Source: DASUNQ01 sp044866775 (GTDB taxonomy: Bacteria > Acidobacteriota > Thermoanaerobaculia > Multivoradales > UBA5704). Taken from it: 64,000 nucleotides of DNA. Positions 57,822-64,000 of the stretch are shown in pieces. The notes beneath the pieces were generated by a model, which was given only the letters and a program-made list of their open reading frames with translations, was not told the origin of the DNA and searched no databases. Location: contig JBIOUG010000116.1 of the NCBI GenBank assembly GCA_044866775.1, positions 1 to 64,000 of the forward strand, read 5' to 3'. Numbering within the stretch: position 1 is the stretch's first letter; the number at the start of each line of letters is the position of its first letter. A program made the position numbers and the translations under genes.

Positions 57822-59180
57822 CTAGGCGAAGCGCAGATCGGGATTGTTGCGGGCGCGGTTCAGGAAGTCCGCGACCTTCTTGACCAGCTCGAGCCCGGCT
57901 TCGTCCATGCCGGCGGCGCGCTGGAAGACGATCAACGCCGCCAGCGCCTCGCGATGGATCTGGCGCGAGCCGAAGATGGGCAGCATCTCCTCGGCCAGCA
58001 GCCGCACCTCGGCCGTCCTGCCCTCGCCGGCGTAGAGGGTGGCGAGGTCGAGCGCCACCATGGCGGCGTCGTAGTCGAGCTGGAGCTGCGCGAAGGCGTC
58101 GCGCGCCTCGCGGAAGGCGGCGATTGCCTGCTCGGTGCGTCCCAGCCCCGTCGCCACCTTGCCTTCGAGGTAGCGCAGACGGATGAGAGTCAGGCGGCCG
58201 CCGTGCTCGAGGTACAGCGGCCGGGTGTGGAAGAGCAACGCGAAGGCCTCGCGGTGCCGGCCGGTCTCGGTGAGGCAGTAGATCAGGTTGTGGCGGGCGA
58301 CGAGGACCTGGCGCGGATCCTCGCGCGGGTCGATGTATTCGAGCGCCCGCCGCAGCAGCTCGAGCGCCGTCTCGAGCTCGCCGGCCTCCTGGCAGGCGAC
58401 CGCCTTCTCGGTCAGAGCCCGGCCGAGGAGATGGCGCTGGCCGCAGCGGCGGTGGATGGCGATGACGCAGTCGAGCAGCCGCATCGCTTCGGGGAATCGC
58501 CGCTGGTCGCGGCGCAGCGAGGCTTTGCGGTCGAGCACGCGCGCCCGGTCGAGCGGGTCGGCCGCCGGGTCCTCGTCCAGCAGGCCCTCCGCGGTGGCGA
58601 TCGAGCGCTCGGCGGCGGCGTGGTCGCCGAGAATGCGTTGCGCGTTGCACAGCGCCGCCCAGGCACGCGCCGCGAGGCCGTGCCGCAGGACCGAGTCGTC
58701 CTGCTCTTCGACGCGCTCGGCGATCACCGTCGCCAGGTGGGCAAGCTCGGAGGCCCGCTGGGGGTCCTGGAAGCACGCGTCATGACCCTTCTCGAGGAAC
58801 AGCTCGCAGAGCGCCGGCGACGTGAAGCGGGCGCTGTTGCGTACCAGCATCTCCTGCCGGCTCGCGGGGTGATGCTCGAGCTCCTCCCAGAGCTGCGCCG
58901 CCACCGCTCGCTCGTCCTCCAGGGCGCCCTGGCGCACGTCCAGCGAGTGGAAGGCGGCGTCGAACATGCGGTCGTAGGCCGCATCCAGCTCGGGGGCGAG
59001 CCCGGCCAGAACGGCGTCGTCATCCTCCGCCTCGGCGAAGTCCCAGAGAGCGGCGGTGAATTCCTTGCAGTCGGCGCAGCCGGTGAGGAGGTGGCGCAGG
59101 ACCTCGCCGGTCTGAGCGGCCGTGAGGTCGGCGCGCACGAAGCGCTCGAGCAGCTCGCGAGACGGATGCGCGTCAGGCAT
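57822..59180 (-). CDS. Zinc-finger/TPR-repeat protein of cassette A, putative anti-sigma factor
   Basis: A 452-residue soluble protein from the ATG at 59180, overlapping the upstream sigma gene by eight bases. Near the N-terminus is LRHLLTGCADCKEF (about residues 28-41), the H-x3-C-x2-C anti-sigma zinc-finger pattern. The remainder is helical TPR-like repeats (AERSIATAEGLLDED, LGRALTEKAVACQEAGELETALELLRRALEYIDP, RYLEGKVATGLGRTEQAIAAFREARDAFAQL, and so on) with no membrane segment. It is paralogous to the protein at 60286-61620. Probable role: cytoplasmic regulator of the adjacent ECF sigma factor, with TPRs as an input-sensing domain (inference). Confidence 0.85.
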   Translation of the reverse strand: MPDAHPSRELLERFVRADLTAAQTGEVLRHLLTGCADCKEFTAALWDFAEAEDDDAVLAGLAPELDAAYDRMFDAAFHSLDVRQGALEDERAVAAQLWEELEHHPASRQEMLVRNSARFTSPALCELFLEKGHDACFQDPQRASELAHLATVIAERVEEQDDSVLRHGLAARAWAALCNAQRILGDHAAAERSIATAEGLLDEDPAADPLDRARVLDRKASLRRDQRRFPEAMRLLDCVIAIHRRCGQRHLLGRALTEKAVACQEAGELETALELLRRALEYIDPREDPRQVLVARHNLIYCLTETGRHREAFALLFHTRPLYLEHGGRLTLIRLRYLEGKVATGLGRTEQAIAAFREARDAFAQLQLDYDAAMVALDLATLYAGEGRTAEVRLLAEEMLPIFGSRQIHREALAALIVFQRAAGMDEAGLELVKKVADFLNRARNNPDLRFA

Positions 59181-59706
59181 GCGGCTTCCCTCTGCCCAGG
59201 CCGGCGGCAACGAGATTTCGGGTGAGAGCGGCGAGACAACGGGTGGTGATCTTGCCGATGCTCGACGGGCGGTAGCCGAGTTGCTCGGCCAGCTCCGGGG
59301 CCTCGTACCCCAGGCTATAGCGCAGCCGCAGCAGGGTGCGGCAGCGCGCGGGCAGGCGCTCGATCACGCCCACCAGGTCGTGACGGAGGTCCGCCAACTG
59401 CTGCGCCGGCGCCTGCGGCTTGGCGATCCATTCGAGCATCGCGTCGTCGACGGCGTCATAGACCCTGCGGCGCTTCTCCCGCCAGTAGAGCAGGCACTTG
59501 TGGCGCAGGATGCCGGCGAGCCAGGCGCCCGGATCGCGCACCTCACCGGCATGGCGGATGAAGGCGAGCAAGGCCTGCTGCAGCAGGTCCTCCGCGTCTT
59601 CGGGAGGGACCCGATAGCGCGCGAAGACCGCCTTGAGCCGCGGACGCACCCGCTCCAGGAAGTCCGCGACGGAGCCTTCGACATGCGGATGGTCCAGGAC
59701 ACTCAT
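59173..59706 (-). CDS. ECF-type RNA polymerase sigma factor of cassette A
   Basis: A 177-residue sigma-70 family factor from the ATG at 59706. Region 2 is FARYRVPPEDAEDLLQQALLAFIRH with LLYWREKRR; region 4 is IERLPARCRTLLRLRYSLGYEAPELAEQLGYRPSSIGKITTRCLAALTRNL, the helix-turn-helix for -35 recognition. Regions 1.1 and 3 are absent, as in ECF sigmas. It is clearly paralogous to the sigma at 61601 (shared PPEDAED, KPQAP/TPQAP, RSSSI/RPSSI blocks). A TGGACT-18-TACCCT motif precedes it. Confidence 0.93.
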   Translation of the reverse strand: MSVLDHPHVEGSVADFLERVRPRLKAVFARYRVPPEDAEDLLQQALLAFIRHAGEVRDPGAWLAGILRHKCLLYWREKRRRVYDAVDDAMLEWIAKPQAPAQQLADLRHDLVGVIERLPARCRTLLRLRYSLGYEAPELAEQLGYRPSSIGKITTRCLAALTRNLVAAGLGRGKPHA

Positions 59707-59737
59707 CAAGCGTCGCCGTTGTTAAGTCTATCGACAC

Positions 59738-59767
59738 AGGGTACCACTCCCGGCTACGCCAAGTCCA
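59738..59767 (-). promoter_or_regulatory. Cassette promoter motif before sigma A
   Basis: On the minus strand TGGACT (59762-59767) and TACCCT (59738-59743) are separated by 18 bp. The -10-like box ends 31 bases before the ATG at 59706. The same arrangement precedes sigma B and the 62534 small protein. Confidence 0.6.
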
Positions 59768-59839
59768 GGCCAACGCCGACACGAATCCCCTACCCGACCT
59801 TGGCCGGGTCAGGCTCAGGCGACTTGGAGGTGAGGCGGC

Positions 59840-60061
59840 CTAACCGTCGCTGCCGAGGCTAGCCCCGACGGCGTCGGCGACGCTCACCAGCCGCGTCCAG
59901 AGCTCGGCGAGGAAGCCGCGGGCCTCGAGCGCGCGGGCCCCGGCGGGCGACGATTCGCGCCAGCGCAGGGCACCCGCCTCGGCGGTGCCGATGGGAATCG
60001 TGGATAGGGCGGCGGCGAGGGCTGAGGCAGCGAGGGCGCGGCGAAGTGATCTGCACGTCAT
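59840..60061 (-). CDS. Small secreted protein of cassette A
   Basis: A 73-residue protein from the ATG at 60061 with AAGGAG upstream. It opens MTCRSLRRALAASALAAALS with a Sec-type signal peptide ending near TAEAGA (about residue 29). The mature part of roughly 45 residues ends in an amphipathic helix GFLAELWTRLVSVADAVGAS and LGSDG. Its last 24 residues from GF to SD align, gap-free in length, with GF...SE of the small protein at 62244. Function unknown; located between the B zinc-finger/TPR gene and sigma A. Confidence 0.75.
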   Translation of the reverse strand: MTCRSLRRALAASALAAALSTIPIGTAEAGALRWRESSPAGARALEARGFLAELWTRLVSVADAVGASLGSDG

Positions 60062-60257
60062 GTCGTTCTCCTTGGTCAAAACAGGGTATTGGACGCCCGG
60101 AAGGAGATGGGAGGGATCCCACATCCCCTGTACAACAGTTGCCGAAGACGGCGCAAATGAGGACAGCAAACGGCACCTCTGCCGAGCGCCAACAGCGCGC
60201 GCGGCCGAGGCAAGGGCCACAACGAAGCAGGATGTGCGGGGCTGAGAAACGCGGTCC

Positions 60258-60284
60258 GGCGCGAAGGCTCCCGGCCTTCGCGCC
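60258..60284 (-). terminator. Strong hairpin immediately after the cassette B zinc-finger/TPR gene
   Basis: Perfect 11-bp stem GGCGCGAAGGC / GCCTTCGCGCC with a 5-base loop TCCCG, beginning one base after the stop codon at 60286. The stem shares the GGCGCGAA arm of repeat family 1, so a repeat copy may have been adopted as a 3' terminator. There is no T-run. Confidence 0.55.
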
Positions 60285-60285
60285 T

Positions 60286-61620
60286 CTAGACGGGGTCGCG
60301 GTAGCGCAAGCCGGTTTCGGTCCGGCACCGCCGCAGGTAGTCGCCGACCTCGCGGACCAGGCCGACGGTCACTCGATCCCGCATGGCGGCGCGCTGCAGG
60401 ACGGAGAGCGCGACCAGCGCCTCGCGCTGGACGTCCCGGGTCTCGAACAGGGGCAGCATCTGCTCGGCCAGGCGGCGCACCTCGCTGGTCCGCCCCTGCT
60501 CGGTGTAGAGCTGCACCAGGTCGAGCGACGCCAGCGCCACGTCGAAACCCAGGTCGCGGTCGGCGAGCCGCTCGCGGACCTCCAGCAGGATCGCCTCCGC
60601 CTCGTCGTACCGGCGGGTGGCGAGAGCGATCTTCCCCTCCAGCCAGCGCACCCGCAGCCGCCCCATGCGGTCCTCGAAGCGGTCGTAGAGCGGGCGGGAC
60701 TCGGCGAACAGTGCGAGCGCCTCGTCCACCCGGTTGATCTCGAGCAGACAGAAGATCAGGTTGTGGTGCCCGGCGACGACCAGCCGGTGCTCGTGCACCG
60801 GGTCGGCGAACTCGATCCCCCGCCGGAAGGCGCCGATGGCCGCCTCGATCTCCCCCGCCTGGGCATGGAACAGGCCCTTGGCAATGAGCGCTTTCCCCTC
60901 GAGATGCGGGTCGTTGATCCGCCGCGCGATGCCGACCGTCCTGTCGAGCAGCGGGAAGAGCTCCGCGAACCGGCGCTGGTCGCCGAGGAGAGAGGCCTTG
61001 AACAGCAGGAGCTGCGATTTCTCGAGCGGATCGCCGCTCCCCCGCCGCAGCACCCGCTCGGCGCGGGTCAGCGACGCCGCCGCATCGCGGAAGTCGGAGC
61101 GGATGCGCTGGGCGTTGCCCAACGTCGCCCAGGCGCGGCCGGTCAAGTCGAGCACGCGCTCGGCGCCGTAGCGCGACGGATCCAGCCGCTCGGCCAGCTC
61201 GACCGCGAGCCGGCCGTACTCGACGGCTCGCGAAGGGTCGTGGAAGCCCGCCTCGCGCGCCTCCTCGATGAGCTGGTCGCATACCGGCCAGGTGCGGAAG
61301 CGGGTGCTCTGGGTGACCAACATCCAGCGCCGCTCGTACGGATGGGCGGCGAGCTCGGCGACCAGGTCGCGGGCCTCGGCGCGCTCGCGAACGACCGCCG
61401 TCTGCCACTCCCCGATGCGCTGCTGCGCCGCCTCGAAGGCGGACGTGTAGTCGACGTCCTCCCAGCTCTCGCCGCGCCCCGGGATGAGCTGCATGGCGAT
61501 CTCGCCGCACGCGGCACACCCGGCCATCAGGTGGCGCACGACCTTGCAGATCTGCGCCTTGGTCAGGCTGTCGCGGCCGAGCTCGCGGAGCTCTGCCGGC
61601 TCAGGATGCGTCCACGTCAT
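60286..61620 (-). CDS. Zinc-finger/TPR-repeat protein of cassette B, putative anti-sigma factor
   Basis: A 444-residue soluble protein from the ATG at 61620, overlapping sigma B by 20 bases. VVRHLMAGCAACGEI (about residues 27-41) is the H-x3-C-x2-C zinc-finger pattern. TPR-like repeats follow (AWATLGNAQRIRSDFRDAAASLTRAERVL, ALIAKGLFHAQAGEIEAAIGAFRRGIEFADP, LRVRWLEGKIALATRRYDEAEAILLEVRERLADR). It is collinear with the cassette A paralogue over the full length, including LRRLAEQMLPLFETRDVQREAL versus the equivalent block there. No membrane segment. Probably binds sigma B. Confidence 0.85.
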   Translation of the reverse strand: MTWTHPEPAELRELGRDSLTKAQICKVVRHLMAGCAACGEIAMQLIPGRGESWEDVDYTSAFEAAQQRIGEWQTAVVRERAEARDLVAELAAHPYERRWMLVTQSTRFRTWPVCDQLIEEAREAGFHDPSRAVEYGRLAVELAERLDPSRYGAERVLDLTGRAWATLGNAQRIRSDFRDAAASLTRAERVLRRGSGDPLEKSQLLLFKASLLGDQRRFAELFPLLDRTVGIARRINDPHLEGKALIAKGLFHAQAGEIEAAIGAFRRGIEFADPVHEHRLVVAGHHNLIFCLLEINRVDEALALFAESRPLYDRFEDRMGRLRVRWLEGKIALATRRYDEAEAILLEVRERLADRDLGFDVALASLDLVQLYTEQGRTSEVRRLAEQMLPLFETRDVQREALVALSVLQRAAMRDRVTVGLVREVGDYLRRCRTETGLRYRDPV

Positions 61621-62146
61621 GGTCCGCCTCCTTGTGGAAGCCCACTGCGAGGAGCTGCCGGGTGAGCGCGGCAAGGCAGCGGTTGGTGACCTTGCGGATG
61701 CTCGAGGAACGGTAGCCCATCTGCTCCGCCACCTCGTTGGGACCGTAGCCGAGCCCGTAGCGCAGCCTGAGCAGCGAGCGACAACGCGACGACAGCCGGC
61801 TGAGAACCCGCGACAGGTCCGACGTCAGGTCGGCCCGCTCCTGCGGCGGGGCCTGCGGCGTGGACACCAGCTCGAGAATGGCCGTGTCCACCGCGTCGCA
61901 GAGGCTGCCGCGGCGCTTGCGCCAATACATGATGCACTTCTTCTTGACGGTGCCGATCAGCCAGCTCTCCGGGCTGCGCACCTTGTCCCACTTGTAGATC
62001 AGGGTGAGTTGCGCGTCCTGGAGGATGTCCTCGGCGTCCTCGGGAGGGACCTCGAAGTGCCGCAGGACCCGCTCCAGCCGGGGCCGGGAGTCGGTGAGGA
62101 GTTTGTTGAGCGATTCCCGAAGTTCGGGTTGATCCAGAGTTGCCAT
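61601..62146 (-). CDS. ECF-type RNA polymerase sigma factor of cassette B
   Basis: A 181-residue sigma-70 family factor from the ATG at 62146. Region 2: LRHFEVPPEDAEDILQDAQLTLIYKWDKV with KKKCIMYWRKRRG. Region 4: LSSRCRSLLRLRYGLGYGPNEVAEQMGYRSSSIRKVTNRCLAALTRQLL. Like the cassette A factor it lacks region 3. TGGACA-18-TACCCT precedes it on the minus strand. It overlaps the downstream zinc-finger/TPR gene, indicating coupled translation and a sigma/anti-sigma pair. Confidence 0.94.
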   Translation of the reverse strand: MATLDQPELRESLNKLLTDSRPRLERVLRHFEVPPEDAEDILQDAQLTLIYKWDKVRSPESWLIGTVKKKCIMYWRKRRGSLCDAVDTAILELVSTPQAPPQERADLTSDLSRVLSRLSSRCRSLLRLRYGLGYGPNEVAEQMGYRSSSIRKVTNRCLAALTRQLLAVGFHKEADHDVDAS

Positions 62147-62174
62147 TACGTGAACGCTCTTCCAGTGTGCACGT

Positions 62175-62204
62175 AGGGTAGCATCGGCACGGCGGGATTG
62201 TCCA
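62175..62204 (-). promoter_or_regulatory. Cassette promoter motif before sigma B
   Basis: On the minus strand TGGACA (62199-62204) and TACCCT (62175-62180) are separated by 18 bp, the -10-like box ending 28 bases before the ATG at 62146. It matches the sigma A motif in five of six and six of six positions. Confidence 0.6.
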
Positions 62205-62243
62205 GCTCTCCGCCCCTGGGCGGCGGCCCGAGCCCGGCGCTGA

Positions 62244-62534
62244 CTATTGCTCCCCGCAGACCGGCTCGTCGGAGCGCGTACCGTTCGGGTCGAGCATGCA
62301 CCCTGAAGTCGTCGTCATCTCGGAGCCCACGTCGGCGGCGAACACCCCGACCAGCCTCTCCACGACCTCGACCATCAGCGTCCAGAAGCCGAGGACCGGC
62401 CGCGGAGCGCCGGCTGTGACCTCGCGGTCGCCGTCCGCGAGCGGACGGGCCGCGGCCACCGAGACCGGAGCGAGGCCTGCGAACAGCACCAGGAGCGCCA
62501 GGACGAGAGCGCGGCGGAAGGGCTTCACGGACAT
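62244..62534 (-). CDS. Small secreted protein of cassette B
   Basis: A 96-residue protein from the ATG at 62534 with GAGGAGA upstream. The signal peptide is MSVKPFRRALVLALLVLFAG, ending around VAAARP (about residue 30). The mature part includes GFWTLMVEVVERLVGVFAAD, VGSE and a tail with two cysteines (GCMLDP, PVCGEQ) that could form a disulfide. From GF to SE it has the same length and pattern as the small protein at 59840. A TGGACG-18-ACCCCT motif precedes it. Unknown function; first gene of cassette B. Confidence 0.78.
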   Translation of the reverse strand: MSVKPFRRALVLALLVLFAGLAPVSVAAARPLADGDREVTAGAPRPVLGFWTLMVEVVERLVGVFAADVGSEMTTTSGCMLDPNGTRSDEPVCGEQ

Positions 62535-62559
62535 GTGAGTCTCCTCAGCAGAACGGCAT

Positions 62560-62589
62560 AGGGGTTGCGAGTGGAACAGACTTCGTCCA
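62560..62589 (-). promoter_or_regulatory. Cassette promoter motif before the B secreted protein
   Basis: On the minus strand TGGACG (62584-62589) and ACCCCT (62560-62565) are separated by 18 bp, 25 bases before the ATG at 62534. It has the same spacing as the motifs before sigma A and sigma B. Confidence 0.5.
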
Positions 62590-62650
62590 CATTTTAGTGT
62601 CGCGGCACGGCGGAATCGGGACACCTCGCGGCTGCTAAGATCCGCGGACG

Positions 62651-63466
62651 GTGTCGGTCTTCCTGCTGTTCCTCCTCGCCACCGCCCTGGGCTCGCTCAC
62701 CACCCTCTACTGGATCCCGGAGGGCGACCTCGGGCGCGGCTACTTCCAGATGAACGCCCTGGTCGTGCTGGGGCTCCTCGGCCTCGCGGAGGCGGTCGTT
62801 CTCCTCCACCCCTTCGACCCCTTCGGCGACCACGCACCCGCCGGCGCGGCCGCCCTCGCCCTGGCTCTCGCCGGGGGCTTTCTCTACTACGCCGCGATCT
62901 GGCGCGAGCGCTGGGACCTCTGCCGCTGGCCGCTGACTCTCGCCGCCGCCGGCACGCTGGCGGCGCTCCTCCTCGCCGGCCCTCCCCTGCTCCGCCCGCT
63001 CACCCCGCTCCCCCACCGCCAGGCGCTCCTCGCCGCGGCCCTCGTCGCCTCGGCCCTGGTCCTCGGCTGGTCGCTCGTCACCATGCTCCTCGGTCACTGG
63101 TACCTGGTCGCCCCACGCCTCACCTTCCGTCACCTGACCGTCTTCTGCTGGGTCCTCCTCATCACCCTCGTCGTCCGCCTCCTCGCGGTCGGCGCCACCC
63201 TCGCCCAGTCCGCGGCCGTCGACGAGCTCGTCGAGCCCCATCCCCTGCGCCTCCTCGTCGGCCTCACCGGCCAGGGCCCCTTCTTCTGGTTCCGCCTCCT
63301 CTGGGGCCTCGTCGTCCCGCTCGCCCTCGCCGCCATGGCCCTCCACTGCGCCCGCCAGCGCTCGAACCAGTCCGCTACCGGCATCCTCTACGTCGTCGTC
63401 GTCGGCACCTTCATCGGCGAGATCACCGGCCTCTACCTGCTGGTGACGACAGGCGTGCCCGTCTGA
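62651..63466 (+). CDS. Integral membrane protein of unknown function
   Basis: A 271-residue protein from a GTG at 62651, with about seven hydrophobic segments (VFLLFLLATALGSLTTLYW, MNALVVLGLLGLAEAVVLL, AAALALALAGGFLYYAAI, LTLAAAGTLAALLLAGPPLL, ALLAAALVASALVLGWSLVTMLLG, FCWVLLITLVVRLLAVGATL, and a C-terminal YVVVVGTFIGEITGLYLLV). A central GHWYLVAPRLTF motif may be functional. I do not recognise the family. A TAAGAT hexamer (62636-62641) ends nine bases before the GTG, suggesting leaderless expression. Confidence 0.75.
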   Translation: MSVFLLFLLATALGSLTTLYWIPEGDLGRGYFQMNALVVLGLLGLAEAVVLLHPFDPFGDHAPAGAAALALALAGGFLYYAAIWRERWDLCRWPLTLAAAGTLAALLLAGPPLLRPLTPLPHRQALLAAALVASALVLGWSLVTMLLGHWYLVAPRLTFRHLTVFCWVLLITLVVRLLAVGATLAQSAAVDELVEPHPLRLLVGLTGQGPFFWFRLLWGLVVPLALAAMALHCARQRSNQSATGILYVVVVGTFIGEITGLYLLVTTGVPV

Positions 63467-63471
63467 CCCCG

Positions 63472-63948
63472 TTGCGCATCCGCACCCAGTGCCGCGCCTG
63501 CGGCCTCCCCTTCCGCGCCACCCTACCGCCCCCCGGAAGCTCCCTCCCCTGCCCCTCCTGCGGCGCCGCCCGCTCTGTGGCTCCCACCGGCTGGCGCGAA
63601 GGCCCCCCCGCCGCGGTCGAAACCTGCCCCCTCTGCGCCTGCCGCCACCTCTACCGCCAGCGCGACGTCAACCGCGCCCTCGGCTGCGGCCTGGTCGCCC
63701 TCGGTGCCGCCCTCGTCCCCTGGACCTTCGGCCTCTCCCTCGTCGCCTTCGGCCTCGTCGACCTCTGGCTCTACCGCCGCCTCCCCGAGTCGGTCGTCTG
63801 CTACCGCTGCGACACCGTCTACCGCGACGCCCGTCCCCTACCCCGCCAAGGCGCCTTCGACCTCCTCAAGCACGACGTTCTGAAGTATGGGAAGACCTGG
63901 AAGCAAGAGGAAGAAAAGGCTCAGGTAGGGGAAAAAGACCCTGCCTAG
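63472..63948 (+). CDS. Zinc-ribbon membrane protein of unknown function
   Basis: A 158-residue protein from a TTG at 63472, five bases after the previous stop. Residues 1-35 carry C-x2-C pairs (QCRACGLPF, LPCPSCGAA) of a zinc ribbon, a second Cys pair TCPLCAC lies at about 51-57, followed by one or two membrane helices (GLVALGAALVPWTFGLSLVAFGLVDLW) and another CYRCD near residue 110. No function assigned. Likely co-transcribed with the membrane protein upstream. Confidence 0.75.
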   Translation: MRIRTQCRACGLPFRATLPPPGSSLPCPSCGAARSVAPTGWREGPPAAVETCPLCACRHLYRQRDVNRALGCGLVALGAALVPWTFGLSLVAFGLVDLWLYRRLPESVVCYRCDTVYRDARPLPRQGAFDLLKHDVLKYGKTWKQEEEKAQVGEKDPA

Positions 63949-63954
63949 CTCTGT

Positions 63955-63970
63955 CGTCTGACCCCAGACG
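63955..63970. terminator. Short hairpin between convergent genes
   Basis: CGTCTG-ACCC-CAGACG forms a perfect 6-bp stem with a 4-base loop between the zinc-ribbon gene stop (63948) and the right edge. It has no T-run; it may serve as a bidirectional end signal. Confidence 0.35.
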
Positions 63971-64000
63971 TCGCCGGACCTACTTGAACCGCGCGGCACC

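Noticed and set aside
54501..59225. A 1574-residue open frame on the plus strand across lptFG, NDH-2 and the cassette A TPR gene
   Set aside because: It crosses genes on both strands in a wrong frame and has only Arg/Gly/Ala-rich shadow sequence.
63980..64000. 3' end of a minus-strand gene at the right edge (reads GAARFK then TAG)
   Set aside because: Only six codons are inside the window, too few to support a gene call.

Overview
The window is a 64-kb chromosomal segment of a very GC-rich (roughly 70 percent) Gram-negative bacterium. Diderm lifestyle is shown by LPS-transport genes (a fused LptC-LptA, LptB, a fused LptF-LptG), a TolC-type outer-membrane protein and a TonB-dependent receptor. 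The receptor has the N-terminal carboxypeptidase-regulatory-like domain common in Acidobacteriota. Together with CarD, HprK/RapZ, many expanded ECF-type regulators and the GC content, an Acidobacteriota member (Thermoanaerobaculia-like) is my best guess. This is inference; no rRNA is present.

Layout. 0-10.7 kb: an unknown protein running off the left edge, leucyl aminopeptidase, two peptide-ABC ATPases, and a TolC / Yip1 / MacA-like adaptor / MacB-like ATPase and permease export cluster. 10.7-13.1 kb: a small accessory island with a 21-bp tandem array, a truncated SEFIR-domain gene, an antisense PIN toxin-antitoxin pair, an antitoxin followed by a frameshifted PIN-toxin remnant, and a nucleotidyltransferase. 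13.2-16.2 kb: secreted phosphoesterase and M64 peptidase. 16.3-31.2 kb: a carbohydrate-use locus (MalK-type ATPase, GH1 beta-glucosidase, LacI regulator with its own operator, TonB receptor, PF10091-type glucanase, sugar-binding lipoprotein, two permeases, a large six-hairpin glycosidase). 31.2-37.9 kb: tRNA-Leu(CAA), CarD, a TPR protein, PriA, AccA, RecJ. 38-48.2 kb: lptCA-lptB-rpoN-hpf-ptsN-hprK-rapZ-manIIA-ptsH-ptsI-cupin, a regulatory PTS locus without any sugar-specific IIB/IIC. 48.2-52.9 kb: lipoprotein, MiaB, bifunctional nuclease, ParA, ParB. 52.9-53.7 kb: a compound inverted-repeat element. 53.7-57.8 kb: QueD, LptFG, NDH-2. 57.8-62.6 kb: two tandem paralogous cassettes, each with a small secreted protein, an ECF sigma factor and a zinc-finger/TPR protein. 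62.6-64 kb: two membrane/zinc-ribbon proteins.

Two things stand out. First, the tandem secreted-peptide / ECF sigma / ZAS-TPR cassettes share a promoter-like motif, TGGAC followed by an 18-bp spacer and (T/A)(A/C)CCCT, in front of three of their genes. They look like an undescribed signalling module, possibly a peptide-TPR-sigma circuit. Second, the genome carries several families of palindromic dispersed repeats. One (core GGCGCGAAAGCTTTCGCGCC) sits in-frame inside at least four protein genes (LacI-type regulator, MalF-type permease, PriA, LptC-LptA). Another supplies the start codon context and basic signal-peptide region of a lipoprotein. This resembles the Rickettsia palindromic element phenomenon.

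Several genes have a -10-like hexamer only 6-13 bases before the start codon, suggesting leaderless or near-leaderless mRNAs. All functional calls are from reading motifs; no database search was possible.
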